A DNA stretch of 64,000 nt from NCBI RefSeq assembly GCF_010093595.1, contig NW_022985444.1:378676-442675 (forward strand), given 5' to 3'. The position numbers were made by a program, and so were the translations under genes. This stretch comes from Mytilinidion resinicola. Lineage: Eukaryota; Ascomycota; Dothideomycetes; Mytilinidiales; Mytilinidiaceae. The notes under the pieces were generated by a model. That model did no database searches and was not told where the DNA came from. It saw only the letters and a list, made by a program, of their open reading frames with translations. Every line of letters begins with the position of its first letter. Position 1 is the first letter of the stretch. Of this stretch, positions 1 through 12,012 are shown in pieces.

Positions 1-880
1 TAGACACTGTTTTTACGAAGAAATGGAAGAGAAAGAGTTAGAAAAGAAGTAAATAGAACGAGTGGAAAGGTAGAAAATGGAAAGGATACTTCTATTCGAC
101 TCCCGCTTGTGAAGACTTAAGCATACTTAGGCGTTAATTATTGTTTGAGAAGTGAAGAAACTTTACCGTCGATGGCAATGTTAGTGGATATGGCGGTATC
201 CGACTCCAGGGCTAGAGCGGGGAGCTTCTCAGTCTTATATACATCGAGATTTCCGCCTGTGCCCTCTTGAAGCAGGAAGTCACCATGAACGACGAGCATC
301 TCCCACTTCTTCCTCCATACAGGTTGGTAATAGTTCTCCATTTCGTGACACGTTTAACATGTACCGCAGCCAAAGAGACCCACAGGACCTCGAAGGCTAG
401 TTTGCGTCGTCCAAATGTCGGAAGTCTCCACCACCCAAGCGGTACATAGAGGATTTGACCGATTTCGAAATACAACAGGAACACTACGATCGTATTCACC
501 GCTCCAGGCGCTCTTGCTGGTCGGTCGTACTCCTGAGGTCTATCCCTGGCTATTGCTGTTGTGGCTACTGCTGCTGCTACGACTCCTGCTGCAATCTTCC
601 TTGCTTCAACGCTGTCGTGACGACAGTCAGTTGCATCGCGACCTGCGGCTGTCTCGTTTTTGCTGCTTACGTATTTTTCTCAATGACCAAGACAACACCT
701 TCACTATAGTTAGCCGACCCCAAGACGACGACAACCTTTTATCCCAAACCTCGCCACGACCTTCCCTCTCTATCCCAAACCTCCGGCCGGCGCTCGGCCA
801 TACAATCTTCCCCCTCCATCCACCAACCTCAACCTCAGCAACACCACCACTCCCCCTCCCAAACCTCCCAGCTTCCCACA
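1..880. other. Left-edge region, no firm gene
   Basis: No confident gene. One plus-strand frame (about 397-709) is open and cysteine-rich; it is listed separately as a weak candidate. The last 150 bases before 881 are C-rich and pyrimidine-rich, as in a fungal promoter or 5' leader of the EMC7 gene that follows. Confidence 0.5.
397..709 (+). CDS. Possible small cysteine-rich membrane protein (weak)
   Basis: An open frame runs from a possible acceptor (tag ending at 396) to a stop at 707-709. It has no ATG of its own, so a 5' exon would be needed; an ATG at 285 with a short open frame is one possibility, but the phases do not join cleanly. The product would have a charged N-terminal part, a run of paired and tripled cysteines (CCCGYCCCYDSCC) and one C-terminal hydrophobic segment. 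Clustered cysteines beside a membrane helix would suit palmitoylation, but the DNA is also a CTG-rich simple repeat, so chance is possible. Not recognised as a known family. Confidence 0.2.
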
Positions 881-1160
881 ATGCGCCTCCACCTCCCCCT
901 CCCGCTCCTCGCGGCCCTCACCGCCTTCACATCCCTCTCCACCGCCGCCCGCCTAACCCTAACCATAGCCCCCAACGCGCTCCTCTCCTCGGCCGCCGCC
1001 CTCCCGCCCTCCACCCACGCCACGCTGCAATCCTCCGGCCCGCCGCTGCGCGCCCTCCTCACCAAAGCCAACACCTTCGTCTTCGACAACGTGCCCGCCG
1101 GCAGCTACCTCGGCGTCGTGCACTGCCGGGACATCGCCTTCGAAGCGCTGCGCATCGACG

Positions 1161-1197
<37 letters not shown>

Positions 1198-1815
1198 GGG
1201 AGCTGGTCTACAGAAAGTCGACGCGTGGCAGACGTTCTGGGGCAACGAGTGGGAGAACCGCGGCGAGAAGCGGGGCGAGGGGGCAGGAGGAGTAGTGGTA
1301 GAGGTGCGGCCCGTGGGGGTGAAGGAGTTTTATCAGAGTCGGGGCGGCTGTGAGTTTCCCCTTGTTTCCTGAAAAGGAGATGGATGATGATGATGGTGGT
1401 GGTGGTGGTGGTGGTGGTAGTAGTAGTAAAGGGATGAGATGCTAACGATGGGGTGATGTAGTTGACCCGCTGAGTTTCCTGAAGAACCCGATGATTCTGA
1501 TGGCGCTGTTTTCCATGGTTATTATCTTTGGCATGCCGTATTTGATGGAGAATAGTAAGTTGCGCTGCCACACCTTTCTCGCACGGTCAGGTTTTGCGAG
1601 ATATATGTGCTGACAAGCTTATTTGTGCAGTGGATGAAGAAACCAAGGCCGAGTTCGAGGAGATGCGCGGCAAGGGCGTGCTCTCCGGCGGCCCCACGCC
1701 CGCAAGCCAGCTCCAGAACTTCGATCTCGCGTCGTGGATGGCGGGGAAGACGGATAGTGGAACGCCGCCCGCGGCGATTGAGCCTGCGCAGGGGAAGGGG
1801 AAGAAGAGGGGTTGA
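881..1815 (+). CDS. EMC7: ER membrane protein complex subunit 7 (EMC7/Sop4-like)
   Basis: Exons 881-1349, 1462-1554 and 1631-1815 give 248 residues. EMC7 is the single-pass subunit with a luminal beta-sandwich in the ER membrane complex, which inserts and folds tail-anchored and multipass membrane proteins. Seen here: a signal peptide (about residues 1-22), a luminal domain with the prealbumin-like FVFDNVPAGSYLGVVHC stretch, then the family hallmark PLSFLKNPMILMALFSM followed by GMPYLMENMDEE, which spans the second intron. The cytosolic tail is short and basic. Intron 1 has a GCTAACG branch site 14 nt before its acceptor and carries GAT/GGT repeats. An alanine run of about 15 residues in the luminal domain comes from a GCC repeat. 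It is convergent with the CLPTM1-like gene. Confidence 0.9.
1152..1196. repeat. GCC microsatellite inside EMC7 exon 1
   Basis: About fourteen consecutive GCC/GTC codons encode a polyalanine run in the luminal domain of EMC7. The length could vary between strains by replication slippage without breaking the frame. Confidence 0.85.
1380..1428. repeat. GAT/GGT/AGT trinucleotide repeat in EMC7 intron 1
   Basis: Consecutive GAT, GGT and AGT units lie between the donor at 1350 and the branch site near 1441. The tract is purely intronic. Confidence 0.8.
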
Positions 1816-2156
1816 AGCATACTTGACGAGGGCCGAATGGATACCGTTGGCAGTGTCTGCTATTTCACTATCATGCCAGCGTCCATTTAGATTAGACGTT
1901 TGCCTCAAAGCTGCATTTCTAGACTTGGGAGCAATTGAAAATACCCTCGATGAGATCTCCACGTCATCATGTTTGTGTTGTGCCAAATAACTGGATTATG
2001 CTACTGTTTTTAAAGGATTGAGTTCCAATGGGCATCCAACAGCGCAAATATATAAAAATCCATCAAACGGCAATGCTCGCTCTTGGCTTGCCTACTGCAC
2101 TTGATAGCTGAAAAGGGAGTACAAATAACACTCCCACTGCCAACTTGTCCATACAT

Positions 2157-4200
2157 CTACTTCCTTCTCCTTCCCTGACTCACCTTCTCACTCCCCGTCG
2201 CCTTCGCCGCATCCTTCGCCTCAACCTTCTTCTCCCCCTCAACACTCGCCCCCGCCGCGCTAGTAAGCGGCTTCGCGGCCAGCTTCGCTGTCTCCTCCTC
2301 ATCACCACCCTGGCCAAACTCGTTGACCCTAGTGTGATCAACCTTGTACTTATACGACTGATACAAGTAGACGAAGAAGATGACGTCGTCTCTGAGCGTT
2401 GCGAGGCGATGCAGCATCGGCATCTTGATGGTAAACGCAAACAGGTCGTCAATAAAGGTGTTCAAGGTCTTGTACATCATCGCCTTTCCAGCCATATGAG
2501 CGACGGACTTGAGGCGGTAGTTGATGTACAGACTCGGCACCATCATCAGAAAACCGTAAGCGTAGACGCTGCCGACGAGGGTGGCGATGATGAAGGAGTA
2601 CCAGCTCTTGTGGGTCTCGTACATGAGGGAGTAGATAGCGTATGCGATGAGGAGCGGGACTGCGACACGGTAGAGGTACTTAAACGCAATTTGGTCGTAC
2701 TCCTCGGTCTTCTTCTCCGTTTCGGACAGGACGTGCTTGTCTTCGAACGTCACGGTGTATGGCAGCCAGCTCCCTGCGGGGGTCGGGCGGACGCGGACGT
2801 TGACGGCTTTTGTGATTTTCCACGCTTCGATGGCAATGCCCATGCCCTGACCGAAGAGGATCATCCACGATGTGTTGTCGTTGTTGTCCATGAGGTAGAG
2901 GAAGATGATGCTCTGCATGAAGACGTTCGCGAGGATAGTGCGCACCGAGGTTCCCACGTTGTCCTTCTTCTTGCGCCAATGGGAAACGTCGCTCTTGAAG
3001 GCAAGCATTTCGAAGATCATGTGGAGAATACTGACGAAGAAGGTAAGGCCGAGGAGGTACGAGTTACTGTCGAGGAGGATTTCTTTGAACATTTCCATTT
3101 CAGATCCGTCGCCGCCAGTTGGGGCAGCCTGGCCTGATGCCGCAGCGGCCGCCTGTGCCTTCAAGCCCTCATCCATGGCAGCTATGATGGAGAACTTCCA
3201 GTTGGCGAGATGGTTCAGGTGCACGTTCAACGGAAGTGTAGTAACGGTCGAATTGAGCTCCGTCATATGCTTCTTAAGCTGCCAGAAGGTGTTGGTAAAG
3301 ACAATGGGATAGTACCAGCCATTCTGACCAGTCGAGTCTCTAGCCCCTGTCTGTTCAAGTGTAATATACTGTCGCACACCTGGATGCAAAACTGGGTAGT
3401 TCTGCACACCGCCATCCGGAATCAAAGATATCGTGAAGTTGGAATGGTAGTACGAGGCAATGGTCTTCGGAGCCGCATCCTCGATGTCCTGTTCGGCAGT
3501 CTCATTTGCGCTAGCAAGCAAGTTGCGCGTCTTTTTGACCTTCTTCTTCGGGAGGTATTGGGTCAAGGACCGGTAGAAATGGTATGCCTTCGAATTGTCA
3601 TAGTTTGGTGCGGTAGGATCCAGCACACTACCCGACTGGCCAACATAGAAGTGCGCAAACAGTGTTCCGTTGTTCTGAACCTCCTTCGGGACCGGGAACT
3701 CGGTATTGACCTCCCGCTTCTCGTTATAGTCACCAAACTTGAATCCCTTCTCTTCAATGAGGAGCGATTCCTCGGGCATGTTCTTCAGCGACGGCATAAT
3801 CAACGACGGCGAGATGTACATCAATATATCCAGCTCGGTTGGCTCAGGCCAAATCGGCGCAACAGCTTGCGGCACAGGGTTCCATGGCACAGCCGGATCG
3901 ATATGGTCGGGACGCATCGAGTATGCGGGGATAGGTACGTTGGCATTGGGACCTGGCGCCACGCTGCCCTTCGAGACGTCGTCACCCGGAGTCATAGTAG
4001 CCGGCGACGCGCCTCCGATACCTCCGAATTGCTTCAGAGCAAACTGGACTAAGAGGAAGATACCGATGCTCTGGAGCACATTGCGCATCATCTAAAGCAG
4101 TGTCAGTACCTAGCCGTGGAAAACTGCTGTTAGGAGCGCATTGGTCATCGAGGGCACTTACTCCACCGCCCTGCTGGGCTTCTTGCTCGGGTTCGGGCAT
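2157..4200 (-). CDS. CLPTM1-like multipass membrane protein
   Basis: Exon 1 is 4162-4200 (13 codons starting MPEPEQEAQQGGG) and exon 2 is 2157-4091, joined in phase 0 across a 70-nt GTAAGT...TAG intron, giving 657 residues. It belongs to the CLPTM1 family (cleft lip and palate transmembrane protein 1 and CLPTM1L), ER/Golgi membrane proteins linked to receptor trafficking and lipid scrambling in animals. Seen: an N-terminal hydrophobic segment (IGIFLLVQFALKQF), a long luminal domain with several N-glycosylation sequons, and a C-terminal block of membrane segments holding family stretches such as FKSDVSHWRKKKDN and MYKTLNTFIDDLFAFTIKMP. The C-terminal tail is Ala/Lys-rich and ends in GRRRK. It is divergent from the LOG gene at 4584, with 383 bp between start codons. 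Confidence 0.93.
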
Positions 4201-4459
4201 CGTGACAGTGTAACAGGATATACCGTAGGAAGATATCAAACAGGTGGTGGTGACAACGGACGGAGGTAAGCGGGACCCTGTAGGAAATATGGGATTGCTA
4301 AAGTGAATTAGGACAAGCGGCATCTGACGCAACATCTTAGATACAGAGTGGGGGCACCACAACAACACATTTCTGTATTTTCGGAGCACGCCGACAGTCA
4401 CTATACAATAGTGAGTCAATCGCTGAAGGATTCGAAGGGTTATATCGAGGCAATCTCCC

Positions 4460-4467
4460 TATAAATA
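4460..4467 (+). promoter_or_regulatory. TATA-like box upstream of the LOG gene
   Basis: TATAAATA lies about 120 bp before the LOG start codon in the short divergent promoter shared with the CLPTM1-like gene. Assignment rests on sequence and position only. Confidence 0.35.
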
Positions 4468-4583
4468 CTGTCGCTTTCATTCTCCCGTTTGAAGTGTTGG
4501 TGAGCAGTTGAAGTTAAACCTCTACAGCCCGCACACCCTAGAATATTTCTACAACCAAACACTCTCTTCTCACCACCACCATC

Positions 4584-5443
4584 ATGGCTTCCACTACCAC
4601 GGCACTCACCCCAGCCGACGCTATACCCAAGCTCAAAGGCCCTGTAGTTTGCGTCTTGTAAGTATTCATTACTTCCAGCTCACTGAAACATCTCCCTCGA
4701 TACACTCCCCGCCCTCAACACTCTACCAATTGCTCCCCACCCTTCACACAAGCCCATTCCCCATTCCCCATTCCCCAGTTCCCACTCCCAACCCCATACA
4801 ATCCCCTATACCTCCACCCCACTAACCCTCCCTCCCTCCCTCCAGCTGCGGCGCCAACCCCGGCTCCTCCCCCACCCACCTCGCCGCCGCCCGCGCCCTC
4901 GCGCACGCCATGGCCACCCACGAGCTCTCCCTCGTCTACGGCGGCGGCACCACCGGCCTGATGGGCGAAGTCGCGCGCACCCTCGTCTCCCTCTCAGGCT
5001 CCTCCTCCGTCCTCGGCATCATCCCCGCCGCCCTCGTAAAACACGAGCAACAAAGCCCCTCCCCCACCTCCCTCTTAGGCCACACCGCCATCGTAAAAGA
5101 CATGCACACGCGCAAGCGCCTCATGGCCGAAGCCGTCGTGCGCGGCGGGGCGGGCGGCGGCTTCGTCGCGCTGAGCGGCGGCTACGGCACGCTGGAGGAG
5201 CTGATGGAGGTGACGACGTGGAACCAGCTGGGGATCCACGCGATGCCGGTGGTCATCTACAACGTCGAGGGCTTCTGGGACGGGCTGGTCGGGTGGGTGC
5301 AGAAGGCCGTGGGCGAGGGGTTCATCAAGCGGGACTGCGCGGGGATTATGGTTGAGGCGTTGAGCGCGGAGGAGGTGGTTGTGTGCTTGCGGGAGTATGT
5401 GAATGTCGAGGGGCGGTTTGGCTTGGATTGGGAGGAGAATTAG
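4584..5443 (+). CDS. LOG-family cytokinin riboside 5'-monophosphate phosphoribohydrolase-like protein
   Basis: Exons 4584-4657 and 4846-5443 give 223 residues; the first exon ends ...GPVVCV and the F codon is split by the intron. The family was once misannotated as lysine decarboxylase and hydrolyses nucleoside monophosphates such as cytokinin ribotides to the free base plus ribose 5-phosphate. Seen: the N-terminal CGANPGSSPTHL motif, YGGGTTGLMGEVA, and the diagnostic nucleotide-binding loop as LSGGYGTLEELMEV, where the usual PGGxGTxxE starts with Ser instead of Pro. The length fits the family. The 188-nt intron is pyrimidine-rich and ends in a CCCT repeat. In an ascomycete the role may be cytokinin production or simple nucleotide salvage; the sequence cannot say which. 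Confidence 0.88.
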
Positions 5444-6086
5444 GGGAGGGGGGGATGACGCTTTGCATGGTTGGTGGTTTGCATGGCTGGTTGCATATAT
5501 GGGAGAAAATAGATAGATCTCCGGCTCTTGGATGGGTCAAATCACGATGAATGATAGCCCTTCACTCAAGTTTGGATTGGTTACTGAAAAGCATGCATTT
5601 TTTTGAAGCTCCCAGGATGCATACCGGAGGAGTACTACTGAAACATATTGGTACAGAAAGGAAGAGTTATTGCCAGGCAGGTCCATTGCAAGCACCTCGA
5701 AGGTATTAGAGTAGGACCGCAGCACTTGAAGAGTCGTCAAACCCAAACGCCACGCTATGCACCGCTTGCAGCGAGAATCCGAGGGAAATACCACCGATCC
5801 GCGCAAACTATGCAAGAGGTTGCCTCCGATGCTGAAGTACAAGAGGAAAAGATCCACCAACACCTGTGCTGCCGGAACGGCTTTGATAGCACGTTAGAAA
5901 GTTAGAAGTCCAATTTTTGGGCGCCAGGGAAAGCTTCATAGAAAGCAGTAACTTTTTTCTTCCACCTAGCGAAATGGCATTCCGGCCATACTTTTAAAGG
6001 TGGTCTACTCCCGGATATCGAAGACATTATGATGCCTTTGGGTTATGTTTTTGGAAGACAGGGCCTACAAGTCTCATTATAGACAC
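5444..6086. other. Convergent 3' region between LOG and Nrd1/Seb1-like genes
   Basis: This holds the 3' ends of two convergent genes. No convincing coding frame, RNA gene or repeat is seen. Confidence 0.5.
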
Positions 6087-8363
6087 CTAGTAGTTAGAAC
6101 GCATGCCAGGAATCTGGAAGCCAAAGCCTGGAACAGGGGGGGGGACACCAGTGATAGCCTCAAGTCTGGGAGATGCACGTCGCGGTTCAGGTCGATCTGG
6201 CTTACGATACCGAGGTGGTGGGTTAGGCGGCTCGGCGGCTCGGGGAGTAACATTCACTACTCCGAAGCCTCCACGTCTAGTTCCCGTCGTCTCAGGAACG
6301 ATACGACGGCTGATGGCTTCAGGATGTCAGTATTGGATATCCTTAGGCTAGCAATGAGCATACCTTTCGACGAAACTCCAGCGCCAATCTCGATGTCGGG
6401 CTCTTCGAAGACCATGCCGGGCGCAACCGGAATACCACCGGTACCGCCGTACTCCGCAGTCATAGCCCATTTGTGATCAGCCTCGGTCAGTCGATTGATT
6501 GGGATGATGCTGATGCCGGTATGGTAGTCGGCGCAGTCACGTGGGCCGAAGCCAACACCCCATCGTGTCTAACAGAAGGTAAGTCTCCTACCAGTCTTGG
6601 TCGGTAAAGAAAACTTACTTGTCGGGCTTTTGCTGAGATGCTAGGATCATGAGATTTTTCGGATCGCTCCATGCCCTCTCTAGCGGCAAGTGAATCATGC
6701 CGGTTAACCATCTTGACAAATGCATGCCGCTTGTCATGATTGACAATACAAGTTTGGACTTTGCCAAACATGCCAAAGATGTCACGTAGCTCACGTTCGG
6801 TACCACTTGACGCTTGTTAGTTTCCGAAGAGACTGTTTAGGAAAAAAAAGACAATTGAGCCCACTTACGTCGCCCCTCCGACAAATAGAGTTCGGCTAAG
6901 AACCCGAATACAATCTCTAGGCAGAGAATCGTCATATTCGACGAACTTGGCTTGGGGACCACGAGAAGGGCCCTTCACCGTTGGGCTCTGCTGACGGCGC
7001 TGACCCGGTGGAGTACGTTGGCGTTTACCACGCCCACGACCGCGATCGCTGTGCTGCTGTCGACCTCCGTTATTAGCTTGAGAAATAGACGATGGGTCGT
7101 ATACGCCATATGTTGGACTATCTCGCCGCTGCGGAGGGCTTCCTCTCCTATGTGATGGACTTACGCGGCGACGCGGCGGGGACTGACTACGGTCACGATA
7201 GAGACCTTGTTGAACATTGGGGGCGTTCTGTCCGCCCGGTCTTGGATCATGCGCTTGATTACCCGAATGCTCTTGCTGATGGCCATTGCCTTGACCATTC
7301 TGATAGGCTTCCTCAGTCCGAGTCGGAATAGAGGGCTGGGCTGGTGCGGCAGTAGCAGAGTTTTGCACCATTTCTATGATCTGAGTGGCCTGTTCTGGTC
7401 GTATTGTCCCTTGCGTCACAGCTTGGAACAACTGCGTCATCAAATCACTGGGAACAGGCATACCCAGCGCTGTCTGGAAAACAGGAGCAGCAGAAGAATT
7501 GACAGGAGGCGCATAATGACTACCAGGCCCAGGGGCATGTCCATTTGTGCCATACTGAGGCTGAGCAGGATATATAGGCTGAGGGGCTGCCGGGTTGAGA
7601 ACATTGACTAGCGCAGCAAGAGCAGCATTCACATCAGGTCTCGGAGCAGCTGCTTGGCCGTTGCTGGGCGCAGCCTGAGCTGGAATTGGCGCAGCGGATC
7701 CTGGGTTGTTCGTTGAGGTTTCTCCTGGTGGCTTGTATGGAGGAGGAACTACAGAGGGAAAGAGTTAGAATCAGACGAAGAGGAAATGCTAGCGTTACCG
7801 TGCACATTGTGTTTCTTAGCGCCTTACCTGTTTTTGGTGTCTTCAACTGCTCCCTGAAGCTGGTAAGCATTTGAAGCGGAAAGGTCTGGCTCTTCTCCCA
7901 GATATCAACTAGTTTCACAATCTTTTCCTTTTGGTTGTCTGGCGCAGACTCGATCAACGGCTTCATCATCAAGGGAAGCGTGTCCGACATCCTCTGGACC
8001 CCAAACGCATATGTTCCTTCGGTGGCATTGTGAGTGAATGCTTGTCCGGATTTGCGAATCATCTCCACCCATTGTCGGGTCACGGAGTCTACAACATAGA
8101 GCACCCCAAGCTTGTGGGTGATAGGGCTATTCTGGAATTGGGTGTTGATCTTTTGGACAATGGTCGAGGCGGCCTGCAGTGACTCGCGGTTAGCCAATGC
8201 TCAGAACGAGGCGCAATAGCGCAAGAAGATCGCCAGGCCATACCCGGATGTTGTTGATGGAGAGTGAGGTGATGGCGTCAATCTTCGGTTTTGTTGCTCC
8301 AGGCGGTTTCAGAGCCTGTAGAGATTGCAGCAAAGATTCAAGCTCCTCCATGGGCGGCGGCAT
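6087..8363 (-). CDS. Nrd1/Seb1-type RNA polymerase II CTD- and RNA-binding protein
   Basis: Six exons: 8244-8363, 7828-8173, 6869-7748, 6619-6805, 6364-6568 and 6087-6316, giving 655 residues. Family members (S. pombe Seb1, S. cerevisiae Nrd1) bind the phosphorylated polymerase II C-terminal domain and nascent RNA and guide termination and polyadenylation-site choice. Seen in order: a CTD-interaction domain (about 5-155, with HKLGVLYVVDSVTRQW), a Pro/Gln-rich linker, an Arg/Ser/Gly-rich stretch, an RRM (RTLFVGGAT...ELRDIFGMFGKVQTC) and the Seb1/Nrd1 extension (TRWGVGFGPRDCADYHTG, then AEYGGTGG and EEPDIEIGAGVSSK). The tail ends PPVPGFGFQIPGMRSNY. Introns are 47-79 nt. The start chosen is the first ATG before the CID; a further 5' exon cannot be excluded. 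Confidence 0.9.
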
Positions 8364-10205
8364 GGCTACTGCAAGACCAGCGGAAGGTATTTCCCGACTT
8401 TCCCTGTTGTTGCGCTGTAGTGAGAACGTCTCTGAGAGTCAAGGAAAAGTTTTCTGCTTCGACGGTGACGGCTAGAGTAAGCTCAGCTCGTTTCGTCTGC
8501 AAGAGCTGGAGCGGCTACGAGGACGGCAGAGTCTCTAAGAAGGTCAACTGCAGATGGAAGAAGATCGGGGCAAACACATGGACCCTGTGGGCGCGAATAC
8601 GACCGAGTCTCAATCTGAAGTGGAAAGGTCTAGGTTGTACGGTGTGACTGGGAGAGCTGGCGCTGATGATACTTCAGCCAAGGAGACGGACTGGACTGCA
8701 AGAGGAAGTCCGCGAGCTGAGGAAAGCCCGAGCGCGTCACGATTTACAATACTGGTGAAGTGAAGCAGTCGCGGCAGTCGCGACAGTCACGGCGCGGACT
8801 AGAGCTATTGAGAGTGAAATGCGAGAGAGGGTGTGGCGATGGCTACTCAGGAGATGCTGTCGTGTTCGTCGAAGACAACCGCTCCGCGCCAGTTGTAGAA
8901 AGGTCCTGGCTCACGCCAAGCCTGGCTAGAGCGAAAGGGGATGCGCGCCGTGATTGGCCCACTAGCATCTCCATCACATTCACGAGCATGCTTCAAGCGC
9001 CGAAGCCATGCTGCTGCATGGGGTGCAGCGTGCTAGCTGACTACAGCATCTCTTCACGTGCGGTGAACATAGCGCCAAACTGAGTCCATCCTGGTATACC
9101 TCTTTTCTGGGCTAGTACTCAACCGGCTTGAGGATTTATTGGCTAGAACGTTGCTATTCCCTAAAGGCGTCCGGAGTTGCTCCCTTATACGGTAAGTCTG
9201 TGGCTTGATATTAGAGAGTGACCACCGGACGTAAAGAGGTGCTGTACAGAGGGGTTCGTGGTTGGCAGAGTCTCATTACAGCGGTAGCTTACAATGCATC
9301 GTCGCAGAAATCCGTACACCTGCCTCACTGTCTAACTATTGGGCTTCCACGTTCTAACGGAGCAAATACACTTTCAATCTGCGTACACCCTGTTGACGCT
9401 GTCTGGGCTAGTCTCATGAGTTTACTAGTTGTTCAGAGTGCAGAAGTTTTCTCTTATTCCGAATGTAGAAAATACTATGAAGCTCTTCATATTACAGCGG
9501 CAAAAGAGTGTGCGGATTTCTATGACGAGGCATTGTAGATGCAATTTCGCGATTTGTGCGGGTCTCAGAGAATAAAATGCACGTGGACGAGACTCCAACT
9601 CGTCGACAACCACTCTATGTCAATACTCGATCGAACTGGAACGCAGCCATTCACCTCCAAATCACCCCATTCGCATCTTCCATGGCCTTGCCAAGCTGAG
9701 TGCCCGAACTCCAGGCTGATTCTAGACGAATCGTAGGGATAATCCTTCCATCCGACGTCTTTTGTCCAATCGCATGGCCTCTTTGGATTCCGAGATGGTC
9801 AGTAGCCGACTGTACCTCGGGACGCTCTGTAGGGAATGGAAGGGCGTTGTTAGTAGATAAGTAGTAGAATAGTGATATCTCAACTCTGGTGGGACGGAAA
9901 GACATGTAAAGATCAGTCTTGGGCGCCTTTCGCACACCGAACATTATAGCGACGATCTTACTGGCCGGGCTGAGACATTCACACTGCTGCAGGCGGTTGG
10001 AGACCCGCGTCATATCCCGCCCGCCGTGCCGACGTCAACAAGTCCGGCGGCGCAAAGCCTGACCAGGGTCGTTTTTCGTGGCCGATCCTCAACGGGACAG
10101 CTGGGACCGACTCAACCAAGCTTTCTTTTTTTCTCCACTCTGTCATTCTTACACTCTCTGCTCGCCCTCACCACCTCAACCCACTCCTCGTCCACCACAT
10201 CAGCC
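8364..10205. other. Intergenic region between Seb1-like and citrate synthase genes
   Basis: No supportable gene. The part near 8364-8900 is the likely promoter of the Seb1-like gene, and 10060-10205 is a pyrimidine-rich leader of citrate synthase. A degenerate repeat copy lies near 9300-9540 and is listed separately. Confidence 0.5.
9300..9545. repeat. Degenerate dispersed repeat, copy 1
   Basis: This stretch aligns by eye with 45850-46095. The best block starts with TGACGCTGTCTGG (9394-9406) and runs about 130 bp. Most differences are C/T or G/A, and this copy is the more T-rich. That pattern fits an old duplicated element altered by RIP-like mutation. No coding frame survives. Confidence 0.55.
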
Positions 10206-11866
10206 ATGGCCTCCGCCCTCCGATTGTCCTCCACGGCCTTCCGTTCGTCGTTGACGGCGTCGGCCTCTGCTCCCTGGAGATCCGCCGCCGCCTTCAATGG
10301 CTTCCGCAACTACTCCACAAGCAAATCAGCGGTGAGCTAGCACCAGATCGCACTTTGTCGAATCGAGTCCGAGGCTAATTGTACATCCTGTAGTCCCTCA
10401 AGGAGACCTTCGCTGCGAAGCTGCCAGAAGAGATCGAAAAGATCAAAAAGCTCCGCAAGTGAGAATTGCAAATACTCCGGGACATCCGCGGCCTCCCCAC
10501 TAATTTCGCACGATAGGGAACACGGCAACACAGTGATCGGGGAGGTCACTCTCGACCAGGTCTATGGCGGTGCTCGCGGCATCAAGTCGCTTGTCTGGGA
10601 GGTTGGTTGCCGCTCGCATGTGCGCAAGTCGATGGGAAGAGATAAGCTTACAATTGGTAGGGATCTGTCCTAGATTCTGAGGAGGGTATCCGATTCCGTG
10701 GAAAGACCGTCAGTCGCCCCCAAAATTACCTGAAGATCTGAGGTACTGACCAAACGTAGATTCCACAATGCCAGGAAGTCCTACCAAAGGCCCCCGGTGG
10801 CTCTGAGCCGCTGCCAGAAGGTAAATAGCAATTGAGTGCTTTCACGGCCATTGCTAACAATCCCAGGTCTTTTCTGGCTTCTCTTGACTGGCGAGGTGCC
10901 ATCAGAGCAACAGGTCCGCGATCTCTCTGCTGAGTGGGCTGCCCGCTCCGCTGTCCCCAAGTTCATTGAGGAGATCATCGACCGCTGCCCTAGCGACCTC
11001 CACCCAATGGCCCAGTTCTCTTTGGCCGTCACTGCTCTCGAGCATGAGTCTTCCTTCGCCAAGGCATACGCAAAGGGTATGAAGAAGGCGGAATACTGGC
11101 AACATACCTTCGAGGACTCGATGGACTTGATTGCCAAGCTCCCCACCATCGCCGCAAAGATCTACCGCAACGTTTACAAGGATGGCAAGGTTGCGCCCGT
11201 CCAGAAGGACAAGGACTATGGTTACAACCTGGCCAACCAGCTCGGCTTTGCTGAGAACAGCGACTTCGTTGAGCTGATGAGACTCTACCTGACCATCCAC
11301 TCCGACCACGAGGGTGGAAACGTCAGCGCGCATACTACCCACTTGGTTGGAAGCGCCCTCTCTTCGCCTATGCTGTCCCTGTCTGCTGGTCTCAACGGTC
11401 TCGCCGGTCCCCTACACGGGTTGTGAGTGTATTTTAATCTGGTGCTGAGAGACTCGCTAACACGTGATAGGGCCAACCAGGAAGTACTTAGCTGGCTAAC
11501 CAAGATGAAGAAGGCCATCGGCAACGACTTGAGCGACCAGGCCATCACTGACTACCTGTGGTCTACCCTCAAGGCTGGCCAAGTCGTCCCAGGTTATGGC
11601 CACGCCGTGCTACGAAAGACCGACCCCCGCTACGTTTCCCAGCGCGAATTTGCACAAAAGCATCTTCCCGATGACCCAATGTTCAAGCTTGTCAGCCAGG
11701 TCTACAAGATTGCCCCTGGTGTCCTCACTGAGCACGGAAAGGTGCGTTGCGCTTACTAACTTCTTTTATCAAATTGCTAAATCTATGCGTTAGACCAAGA
11801 ACCCCTACCCCAACGTCGATGCGCACTCCGGTGTCCTCCTCCAATACTACGGCCTCACTGAGCAGA

Positions 11867-11897
<31 letters not shown>

Positions 11898-12012
11898 CGC
11901 GATCGGTGTCCTTCCTCAACTCATCATTGACCGTGCCGTTGGCGCTCCCATCGAGCGACCCAAGTCGTTCAGCACCGAGGCATACGCGAAACTGGTCGGC
12001 GCAACGCTATAA
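10206..12012 (+). CDS. citA: Citrate synthase, mitochondrial
   Basis: Eight exons: 10206-10331, 10394-10458, 10517-10601, 10661-10708, 10760-10820, 10867-11422, 11471-11741 and 11794-12012, giving 476 residues. The enzyme condenses oxaloacetate and acetyl-CoA to citrate, the first step of the TCA cycle. Seen: an Arg/Ser/Ala-rich mitochondrial presequence (about 1-35), the [15 protein letters not shown] region, the active-site regions around [23 protein letters not shown] and [14 protein letters not shown] (catalytic His), and the C-terminal [14 protein letters not shown]. It ends ...LVGATL with no peroxisomal targeting tripeptide, so this is the mitochondrial form and not methylcitrate or peroxisomal synthase by that criterion. 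The third intron uses a less common GTTGGT donor. The mitochondrial citrate carrier lies next, in the same direction. Confidence 0.95.

Noticed and set aside
10026..10205. In-frame extension upstream of the citrate synthase ATG
   Set aside because: The frame is open, but the presequence begins naturally at MASALRLSS and the upstream part is a pyrimidine-rich leader.
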